The notes under the pieces were generated by a model. It made no database searches. It was not told the DNA's origin and saw nothing but the letters and a program-made list of their open reading frames with translations. Both the position numbers and the translations under genes were made by a program. A stretch of 33,315 nucleotides of DNA, from assembly GCA_023665185.1 (NCBI GenBank), contig JAMPEL010000027.1:1-33315 (forward strand). Direction: 5' to 3'. Of the stretch, positions 1 through 7,041 are shown in pieces (positions within the stretch are counted from its first letter, which is position 1; each line of letters opens with the position of its first letter). Origin of the DNA: Roseburia sp. Its GTDB lineage: Bacteria > Bacteroidota > Bacteroidia > Bacteroidales > Bacteroidaceae.

Positions 1-28
1 CATCTGCAAAAATGTGTACAAAGATTAG

Positions 29-184
29 CTAACTTAGGGGAGGAACCTGGTTACCGTGTTCGTAGAGAAACTAACATATTGATTTACAAAGCATATAGTT
101 CCTCCCCCAAGTTAGGGGAGGTGTCACGAAGTGACGGAGAAGTCCGTCTGGATATATATATAAAACAAACTTACAAAAAGTCAA
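29..184. repeat. Palindromic MITE-like repeat, copy A (left end missing)
   Basis: Two near-palindromes built on CTAACTTAGGGGAGG (about 29-45 and 105-121) flank a spacer containing GTAGAGAAACTAACA. They are followed by an outer arm with GTCACGAAGTGAC and then the 20-mer acaaacttacaaaaagtcaa at 165-184. The same arrangement occurs in the same orientation at 19663-19848, where the outer left arm is also present. Here that arm is absent: the palindrome begins directly after unrelated sequence. No coding potential is seen. It is probably a non-autonomous mobile or REP-like element; the family is not recognised. Confidence 0.7.
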
Positions 185-229
185 TGATAGGAAGCGACGG
201 ATTCAACCTGCCATCTTTTCAAACCACAC

Positions 230-270
230 GTGTAAAGAAATGAGACACGCAGTGTCCAAATTCTTTACAC
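230..270. promoter_or_regulatory. 41-bp perfect dyad, likely activator binding site
   Basis: Nested inverted repeats share one centre at base 250: GTGTAAAGAA (230-239) with TTCTTTACAC (261-270), and GACAC (244-248) with GTGTC (252-256). The centre lies about 100 bp upstream of the start site predicted from the sigma-54 promoter at 324-339. This is the usual place for an NtrC-family enhancer site. A terminator of an upstream gene is possible but less likely, because no T-run follows. Confidence 0.65.
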
Positions 271-323
271 TCGTCATAGCTAACAAAATAATACACCACT
301 AATAATCAGTAAATTACATTTCA

Positions 324-339
324 TGGCACGTATTTTGCA
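324..339 (+). promoter_or_regulatory. Sigma-54 (RpoN) promoter
   Basis: TGGCACG, four bases, then TTGCA matches the sigma-54 -24/-12 consensus. The invariant GG (325-326) and GC (337-338) are separated by exactly 10 bases. Transcription should start near 349-350, giving a leader of about 17 nt before the ATG at 367. No TAnnTTTG box is seen at a useful distance, so the operon probably depends on sigma-54. Confidence 0.85.
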
Positions 340-366
340 TCATACCCCAAAAAAGAACAAAAACGC

Positions 367-1731
367 ATGATGAAAGCAGTCTTTCTCACAGCTGTATTTA
401 CAGCATTTCTCAACATTCCGAAAGCCCCGGCGCAAGACACAAAAGCCGATGTTTGGGACGTAGACCGCTGCATGGCATACGCAGTGAAACACAACCATAC
501 CGTAAGGCAAAGAGAACTGAGCCTCGACAATAACAAAGCTGACCGATTGCGTGCCGCAGGCTCATTCCTTCCGGGGATAAGCATAGGCAGCGGGATGCAA
601 TATAACTTCGGACGCTCTGTCGACCCGGAGACAAACACTTATAAAGATGTGTCCACTTTCAGCAATAACTATTCGCTCTATGCCTCCATGCCCTTGTTCA
701 ACGGGGGCGGACTTGTGGCACAGCTGCGGCAGGCACACATTGGCACGCTTCTCGGAAGAGCGGCTCTCGAACAAGCGCGCGATGATGCCGCCCTGCGCAC
801 TTTCGAGGCTTTCATACAGGTGGTCTATTACAACGGTTGCGTGGACATTGCCCGACGCAAACTGGCTGAGACGAACTCGCTGCTCACCAAAACAAAGCTG
901 ATGGAGGAACTCGGACTGAAAGGGAAAGCGGACGTGGCATCGGTTGAGGCACAGAAAGCTACGGACATGTACACACTGACACGGCAGGAGAACTTGGCTT
1001 CGACCGCCATGCTGACGCTCAAACAACAGATGAATTTCCCGGAAGACAGCATACTGGAACTCACTGTGGGCAATATGGACATAGCGCACAGAACGACAGA
1101 GAACCGACAGGAGGTGGTGGCTATGGCATTGGTGACAAATCCGGGCATACGCTATTCGGAACTGAATGTCAAATATGCCGGACTCAGCCGCCGTACCGCA
1201 TGGGCAGGTGTGTTGCCGTCACTGAGCGTATCGGGCGGAGTTTCCACGTCTTATTATAAAACACGCCATGTGGACGGCTATCCGAGTTTCTCACGACAGT
1301 TTCACGACAACAAGGGTACCTACTTCGGATTCAGCCTGAGCGTTCCGATATTCAACAGGTTCTCGGGCATCACCTCCATACGCAAGGCGCGCAACAACTT
1401 CCGCATTGCCCAAGAGAATTGCGAGGAGGAGAAAGAAAACCTGCGTAAAGTGGTGACACAAGCAGTGAACGACTGCGACGGGTATTGGCGGGAGACAGTA
1501 CAGATGGAGCAGAAAGTGAAGTCGGACTCTATAGTCTACCGCATCACCCGACGCAAGTACGAGGAAGGAATGATGACCTCTCTCGATGTGCAAAACACAG
1601 CGTCCACCTTGATGGAAAGCAGGGCAAAGCTGTTGCAAAGCCGGCTCACCTACATGCTGAAATGCAGGCTGGTGGACTATTACAAGGGCAACAGCATTGT
1701 CAGGTATCATCCGGCAGACAATAAGGAATAG
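367..1731 (+). CDS. TolC-family outer membrane efflux protein
   Basis: Outer-membrane channel of a tripartite export pump. The 454-residue length is normal for the family. An N-terminal signal peptide (about residues 1-22, ending APA before QDT) is followed by VWDVDRCMAYAVKHN, the usual opening of the outer membrane efflux protein repeat. Two alternating helical and beta repeats are suggested, with a GG-type turn (MPLFNGGG near residue 115) and the matching SVPIFNRFSG near 325. The ATG at 367 is chosen because it lies just downstream of the sigma-54 promoter; ATG 370 is an equally good start. It heads an operon with an HlyD adaptor, FtsX-type permease and ABC ATPase, so it should be the exit duct of that pump. 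The substrate cannot be told from sequence. Confidence 0.93.
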   Translation: MMKAVFLTAVFTAFLNIPKAPAQDTKADVWDVDRCMAYAVKHNHTVRQRELSLDNNKADRLRAAGSFLPGISIGSGMQYNFGRSVDPETNTYKDVSTFSNNYSLYASMPLFNGGGLVAQLRQAHIGTLLGRAALEQARDDAALRTFEAFIQVVYYNGCVDIARRKLAETNSLLTKTKLMEELGLKGKADVASVEAQKATDMYTLTRQENLASTAMLTLKQQMNFPEDSILELTVGNMDIAHRTTENRQEVVAMALVTNPGIRYSELNVKYAGLSRRTAWAGVLPSLSVSGGVSTSYYKTRHVDGYPSFSRQFHDNKGTYFGFSLSVPIFNRFSGITSIRKARNNFRIAQENCEEEKENLRKVVTQAVNDCDGYWRETVQMEQKVKSDSIVYRITRRKYEEGMMTSLDVQNTASTLMESRAKLLQSRLTYMLKCRLVDYYKGNSIVRYHPADNKE

Positions 1732-1888
1732 GGCAACTCACAAAAAACAAACTTACGGCTTTGGAGTAAAGGATTCTGTGAAGACTCTGCGGCACAGACG
1801 GTTAAGTTAAACGATAATTGTAATTGGTTAAGAAAGAAACAATTGTTTTTGTCAGCCGCACTCCATCGCCTTAAAAACATACAGTAAT

Positions 1889-3139
1889 ATGGACATACAG
1901 TTGGAAAAGAAAAAAGGGATTCAAAAAAAGCATATACCTTATATTGCCGGCGGGACTTTGATTCTCGGACTGGCAGCATGGGTTGCTTTCGGCAGCCACA
2001 CCTCCACTCTGGCGGTAGACGGCGATCTGCTCAACATCGCCACCGTGGAGCGGGGAATGTTCAACGACTACATCAGGACAAACGGTGCGGTACGTCCTTT
2101 CGCCGTAGTGCAGGTCAGTCCGGAAGAGGGCGGAATTGTCATGGAGAAAGTGGTGGAGGAAGGCGCACAAGTAAAAAAAGGAGATGTCATCCTACGCCTT
2201 GCCAATTCCAATTTGGATCTTCAGATTCTGAATGCGGAGTCGGAGCTTGCCGAGAAGCAGAATCTGCTGAGAAACACGCAGGTTGCCATGCAGCAGGACA
2301 AGCTCAACAACGAGTTGGAACGGGTGCAGCTCGATATGGACATAGAGCGCAAACGCAGGAACTTCCGGCAACACAAGCGTCTGTACACGGAGGATCTTAT
2401 CAGCATAGAAGAGTATATTCAGGCAGGGGAAGATTATGAGGTATCGGCCCAAAAGCACAGCCTCATCACCGAAAGACTACGACAGGACTCCATCTACCGC
2501 ACCGTGCAGATGGACCAAATGGAGGACAATCTTGAGAACATGCGGCGCAATGTGATTCTTATCCGTGAGCGGAAGGCAAAACTTGATGTACGCGCCACTA
2601 TCGACGGCGAGTTAGGACTGCTGGACGCAGAGCTGGGACAGAGTGTCAGCGCAGGCATGAAAGTGGGGCAGATAAACGACCTGAGCAATTTCAAGATAGA
2701 GGCTTGGGTGGACGAATACTACATTGACCGTGTGACAACCGGACAGCCCGCCTCTTTTGTACGGAAGGAGAAGAAATTCACGCTGAAAGTGCGCAAAGTC
2801 TATCCAGAGGTGCGTCAGGGACGTTTCCGCGTAGACTTTGTTTTCGCCGGGGAAAGCCCTGAAAACATACGCATCGGACAAACTTACTACATCGACATGC
2901 AGCTTGGCGAGCCAACGCAGTCGGTCATCATTCCGCGCGGAACATTCTTCCAGGTCACAGGAGGCAACTGGATTTTCGTCCTCGACAAAAACGGGCATAC
3001 GGCTTACCGCAGAAACATAAAAATCAGCCGTCAGAACCCGAAATACTATGAAGTGACGGAGGGACTCGAACCGGGTGAGCGCGTCATCACATCGGGATAT
3101 GAGAGCTACAAAGACAATGAGAAACTGGAAATCAAATAA
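1889..3139 (+). CDS. HlyD/RND-type periplasmic adaptor (membrane fusion protein)
   Basis: Links the inner-membrane ABC permease to the TolC-like channel. A short cytoplasmic N-terminus rich in lysine precedes one membrane helix (about residues 19-36). A lipoyl-like half-motif follows (SPEEGGIVMEKVVEEGAQVKKGD, near 73-95), then a long coiled-coil hairpin (about 105-235, with many Glu, Arg, Gln and Leu) and the second lipoyl half and beta-barrel (near 240-330). The C-terminal LEPGERVITSGYES is typical of the membrane-proximal domain. Length 416 residues fits. It is separated from the channel gene by 157 bp without a visible TAnnTTTG box, and 20 bp separate it from the next gene, so cotranscription is likely. 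Confidence 0.92.
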   Translation: MDIQLEKKKGIQKKHIPYIAGGTLILGLAAWVAFGSHTSTLAVDGDLLNIATVERGMFNDYIRTNGAVRPFAVVQVSPEEGGIVMEKVVEEGAQVKKGDVILRLANSNLDLQILNAESELAEKQNLLRNTQVAMQQDKLNNELERVQLDMDIERKRRNFRQHKRLYTEDLISIEEYIQAGEDYEVSAQKHSLITERLRQDSIYRTVQMDQMEDNLENMRRNVILIRERKAKLDVRATIDGELGLLDAELGQSVSAGMKVGQINDLSNFKIEAWVDEYYIDRVTTGQPASFVRKEKKFTLKVRKVYPEVRQGRFRVDFVFAGESPENIRIGQTYYIDMQLGEPTQSVIIPRGTFFQVTGGNWIFVLDKNGHTAYRRNIKISRQNPKYYEVTEGLEPGERVITSGYESYKDNEKLEIK

Positions 3140-3159
3140 CACAACAAAAATACAAGCTT

Positions 3160-3840
3160 ATGAAAACAAGGGCTATTGCAATTTTATCCATGATTTTGTG
3201 GACTGTCACATCGGTTCTCGCAGCCAATGACGAGACTGTCACAGAAAAGAAGAGTGTGGGAAATTTCACGGAAATCAGCACGACAGAGACTTTTGCCGGA
3301 AACATATACTTTACGCAGGGCGACAACCTCAGCGTGACGGTGAAAGGCAAACGGAAGAATGTGGACAAACTGGAAGTGTACACCAAGAACGGCAAACTCG
3401 TGCTCAACCGCATCAAGGAGAAAAAGAATGACAAAACAGACAAGTCAATGATGGTGGACATTTATGTGACGGCAAAAGACATGAAGTGCGTATCGCTCAA
3501 AGGTGTAGGCAACATCACTGTCAAGGAGGCACTTGATACGGACAAGCTGAAAGTGGAGTGTGACGGTGTCAATAATGCCACTTTCAAGGATATAAGATGC
3601 GCCGCTCTTTCAGTTTGTATGCGGGGTGTGGGCAATTTCAACGGCAAAGTGCAATGTGAGGACGCAGCCATATATATGGAAGGTGTGTGCAACGGCACAC
3701 TCGATGTGCAATGCCGGAACCTGAAGGCGAATCTCACAGGTGTGGGCAATCTTACACTGAAAGGGAAAGCCCAAAGCTCCTCCATACAGAAAGAGGGTAT
3801 AGGGCATATCAACCGGAAAGGATTTGAATGCGGAAAATGA
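3160..3840 (+). CDS. Exported DUF2807 (GIN-domain, beta-helix-like) protein
   Basis: 226 residues with a signal peptide (about 1-21, ending VLA before ANDE). The body matches the DUF2807 'auto-transporter adhesin head GIN' pattern: VGNFTEISTTETFAGNIYFTQGD near the start, then repeated short strands each ending in Gly-Val-Gly/Cys-Asn (LKGVGNITV, CDGVNNATF, MRGVGNFNG, MEGVCNGTL, LTGVGNLTL). This suggests a right-handed beta-helix ladder of five rungs. The molecular role of this family is not established. It is probably periplasmic or on the outer membrane. Its place between the adaptor and the permease, with gaps of 20 and 29 bp, suggests a function linked to the pump. Confidence 0.85.
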   Translation: MKTRAIAILSMILWTVTSVLAANDETVTEKKSVGNFTEISTTETFAGNIYFTQGDNLSVTVKGKRKNVDKLEVYTKNGKLVLNRIKEKKNDKTDKSMMVDIYVTAKDMKCVSLKGVGNITVKEALDTDKLKVECDGVNNATFKDIRCAALSVCMRGVGNFNGKVQCEDAAIYMEGVCNGTLDVQCRNLKANLTGVGNLTLKGKAQSSSIQKEGIGHINRKGFECGK

Positions 3841-3869
3841 ATTGTTGGAACTTTTGACAAACAAAAAAG

Positions 3870-6203
3870 ATGAAAACACTTTTCAGAAATATCAAATATA
3901 TGTTCCGCCGTTTCTTTGCGGCGAACATACTGAATCTTCTCGGAATGGCACTGTCGCTTACCGCCTTCGTGGTCATCATGAAGCAGGTGAACTACGACTA
4001 CAGTTATGACAAGGGAATAAAGAACTACGACAGGATATTCAAGGCATTGGAATATGAGGGCAGCAACATAAAGGAGGCAGAAAGCAATATGTTCCGTCCT
4101 TTAGGAGAGTTGATTGCGGAAAGCTCACCTCAGATTGAGGCGGCGGCAATTATGTCCGCCACAGCAACACCAATAGACGCACACATCGGCGAGAATATTT
4201 TCAGTCTACAACTAATGTATGGCTTCGGCGATTACATGAAAGTTTTTCAGCCTGAAATGATATGCGGTTCCACAGATGCCATCGACACGGAAACTCCCAA
4301 CAAGGTACTTATTTCGGAATCTACTGCCAAAATGTTGTTCGGCACAGTAGATGTGGTGGATACAGTACTCCATGTGTCCGACCAATACAGTGAAGGTGAC
4401 ATGTATGTAGGCGGTGTGTACAAGGATTTCCCAGAGAACTCCACGATAAAGAATTTTGTATTCACAATATTTTGGCCAAGACTGAACAAAAACAACTGGC
4501 AGAACGCAAACTATAACGTGTATGTCAGACTGAACGACAAGTACGCAGCGAGAAATGTGGAAGAAGCAATTGCCAAAAAACTTGAGGCATTGCCGGAAGA
4601 GAAATTCAGAGAAATACCAATCCACTTGGCTCCGCTTACAGACTTACACTTCCTCTCGGGCGAAAGCAGCCGCTTCATGGTGTATCTGCTGATGTGCGCC
4701 TCGTTCCTGCTGGTGATTATCGCGGCTGTCAATTATACAAACTTCGCGCTGGCGGAGACTCCGATGCGCTTGCGCAGCATCAATACACAGAGGGTGCTCG
4801 GTGCCACCACCACAAAGCTGCGCGCCATACTTGTCGGAGAGTCGATTGTCATCAGTCTGATAGCATTTGTATTGTCTGTCGGTATCCTGTTCGTACTTCC
4901 CAAACTCGGAGTGCAGGAACTGGTGGCAGCAGATATAAGTCCGCTGCACCATCCGGGCACCATCGGCTGGGCATTCTTGCTGTGCATTGCAATCGGAGTG
5001 GTGGCAGGCATTTATCCGGCATGGTATGCCACATCTTTCCCTCCGGCACTCGTGCTGAAAGGGTCTTACGGACTCTCACCACAGGGAAAGCTGCTTCGCA
5101 CCACACTTATCAGCGTGCAGTTCATCTCCGCATTCACCCTCGTAGTCTGTATCGGAGTGATATTCCTGCAAAGCAAATTCATAAGAAACTCAGACTACGG
5201 CTATGACAAGGAGCTGGTGCTTGCCGGCAACATGACCCAAGAGACAAGACATCAGAAAGAAGCCGTGCGCAATGAGCTGATGAAAATAAATGGAGTGGAA
5301 GGTGTGTCTTTCTCACAGTTCATACTTAGTTCCAGTGACAGCTATATGGGATGGGGACGAGGAGACGAGGAACATCACATGAGTTTCATCGCCATGCCAG
5401 TAGACTACCACTATCTTTCCGTAATGGGAATAAAAGTGGTGAAGGGACGCGATTTCAGAGAATATGACAGTGACGTGTACATATTCAACGAAGCCGCCCT
5501 CATAGAATATCCGTGGCTGGAACTCGACAAGCCTGCCCTGACCGACGACCTCCCGGTTGTAGGTTTCTGCGAGAACGTGAAGGTCAGCTCTTTCAGAATC
5601 GACAACAATACCACACCTTTGGCTTTCATCATTTTCGGGAACAAATATCAGGGATGGGCAGCAGACGAGTGTTTCAATGTCCGAGTATCAGCGAATGTCG
5701 ACAAGATTGAGACGGCAAAAACATTGCAGCGCACACTGGAGGCTTTTTCTCCGGGACACGATTTCAACATCCAGTTCATCGACCGCATTCTTGACGAAAC
5801 ATACAAGTCTGAGATGCGCTTCCAAAAGCAAATCATGCTCTTCTCGATACTCGCCATAGTGATATGTTTCATCGGTGTGTTCGGACTTACCATGTTCGAG
5901 AGCGAATATAGAAAGAAGGAAATAGGTCTGCGCAAAATCATGGGCAGCAGCACAAAATCCATTCTGTGGATGTTCTGCTCACGCTATATCAAGATTCTCG
6001 TCGGATGTTTCATTGTAGGCGCGCCTCTCGGATGGAAATTCTCCGACGAATGGCTGAAGACCTTTGCGGAACGCACCCCTATCTACTGGTGGATATTTCC
6101 GATTGCCTTCATGGCGGTTGCAGGCTTCACTTTACTGATTGTCATCTACCAGACATGGAAGAACGCCAACATGAACCCGGTGGAAAGCATCAAGACAGAA
6201 TAA
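3870..6203 (+). CDS. FtsX/MacB-type ABC transporter permease
   Basis: 777 residues with eight likely membrane helices: one near 19-38, three near 270-292, 321-345 and 362-385, one near 410-432, and three near 656-678, 706-726 and 738-762. Two large periplasmic domains lie after helices 1 and 5 (MacB_PCD-like). This is the duplicated layout common in Bacteroidetes. The FtsX coupling segment RKKEIGLRKIMGSS follows helix 6. Such permeases are mechanotransmission proteins that drive export from the periplasm rather than across the inner membrane. It pairs with the separate ATPase encoded 72 bp downstream and with the HlyD and TolC proteins upstream. Confidence 0.93.
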   Translation: MKTLFRNIKYMFRRFFAANILNLLGMALSLTAFVVIMKQVNYDYSYDKGIKNYDRIFKALEYEGSNIKEAESNMFRPLGELIAESSPQIEAAAIMSATATPIDAHIGENIFSLQLMYGFGDYMKVFQPEMICGSTDAIDTETPNKVLISESTAKMLFGTVDVVDTVLHVSDQYSEGDMYVGGVYKDFPENSTIKNFVFTIFWPRLNKNNWQNANYNVYVRLNDKYAARNVEEAIAKKLEALPEEKFREIPIHLAPLTDLHFLSGESSRFMVYLLMCASFLLVIIAAVNYTNFALAETPMRLRSINTQRVLGATTTKLRAILVGESIVISLIAFVLSVGILFVLPKLGVQELVAADISPLHHPGTIGWAFLLCIAIGVVAGIYPAWYATSFPPALVLKGSYGLSPQGKLLRTTLISVQFISAFTLVVCIGVIFLQSKFIRNSDYGYDKELVLAGNMTQETRHQKEAVRNELMKINGVEGVSFSQFILSSSDSYMGWGRGDEEHHMSFIAMPVDYHYLSVMGIKVVKGRDFREYDSDVYIFNEAALIEYPWLELDKPALTDDLPVVGFCENVKVSSFRIDNNTTPLAFIIFGNKYQGWAADECFNVRVSANVDKIETAKTLQRTLEAFSPGHDFNIQFIDRILDETYKSEMRFQKQIMLFSILAIVICFIGVFGLTMFESEYRKKEIGLRKIMGSSTKSILWMFCSRYIKILVGCFIVGAPLGWKFSDEWLKTFAERTPIYWWIFPIAFMAVAGFTLLIVIYQTWKNANMNPVESIKTE

Positions 6204-6275
6204 GCCTCAATACAAAAAATAAGAAAGAGAAAACCAATTCTTAAAAGACATAGAACATTAAAAGGATAAAAGAAT

Positions 6276-6953
6276 ATGATACGCATAGAAAATCTAACGA
6301 AAATATTTCGTACCACAGAAGTGGAGACTGTCGCCCTCAACAATGTCAGCATGGAAGTAAAAGACCATGAGTTTGTTGCCATTATGGGACCATCAGGATG
6401 CGGCAAGTCTACCCTGCTCAACATTCTCGGACTTCTCGACAATCCGTCAGAAGGAAGCTACTATCTCGATGACAAGGAGGTGGGCAAACTAAAAGAAAAA
6501 GACCGCACAAGAGTACGCAAAGGGAACATCGGATTTGTATTCCAGAGTTTCAACCTGATAGATGAACTGACAGTGGAGGAGAATGTGGAGCTGCCGCTCA
6601 CCTATCTCAATGTTCCGGCAGACGAGCGCAAGAACCGAGTGCAGGAGATTCTCCGGAAAATGAGCATCAGCCACCGTGCAAAACATTATCCGCAGCAGCT
6701 CTCCGGCGGCCAGCAGCAGCGTGTAGCCATTGCGCGCGCCGTAATTTCCAATCCGAAACTTATCCTTGCCGATGAGCCGACAGGAAATCTCGATTCCAAG
6801 AACGGCTTGGAGGTGATGAATCTTCTCTCCAAGTTGAACAATGAGGGCACCACCATCATTATGGTGACACACTCCCAACACGACGCGGGCTTTGCACAGC
6901 GCATCATCAACCTTTTCGACGGACAAATCATTTCGCAGACCAAAGGGTTGTGA
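6276..6953 (+). CDS. ABC transporter ATPase (LolD/MacB type)
   Basis: 225-residue nucleotide-binding subunit. Walker A GPSGCGKST is at 38-46, the Q-loop FVFQSFNLI near 88-96, signature LSGGQQQR near 142-149, Walker B LILADEPTGNLDS near 162-174, and the H-loop VTHSQHD near 198. The ADEPTGNLDS string and length are typical of the LolD/FtsE/MacB group that energises FtsX-like permeases. It should dimerise to power the permease encoded just upstream. A purine-rich stretch (aaaggataaaagaat) precedes the ATG in place of a Shine-Dalgarno. Confidence 0.95.
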   Translation: MIRIENLTKIFRTTEVETVALNNVSMEVKDHEFVAIMGPSGCGKSTLLNILGLLDNPSEGSYYLDDKEVGKLKEKDRTRVRKGNIGFVFQSFNLIDELTVEENVELPLTYLNVPADERKNRVQEILRKMSISHRAKHYPQQLSGGQQQRVAIARAVISNPKLILADEPTGNLDSKNGLEVMNLLSKLNNEGTTIIMVTHSQHDAGFAQRIINLFDGQIISQTKGL

Positions 6954-7041
6954 GCCAAGCATGTATCTGTCAGTCAATACACCATACACTTTTTTCAAAG
7001 CTACTAAAATCAAATTTCAAAACCACTAAAACCAATAAATC

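Noticed and set aside
1732-1888. Separate promoter for the HlyD gene
   Set aside because: The 157-bp spacer has only a weak AATTGT/ACAATT inverted repeat and neither a TAnnTTTG nor a sigma-54 box.
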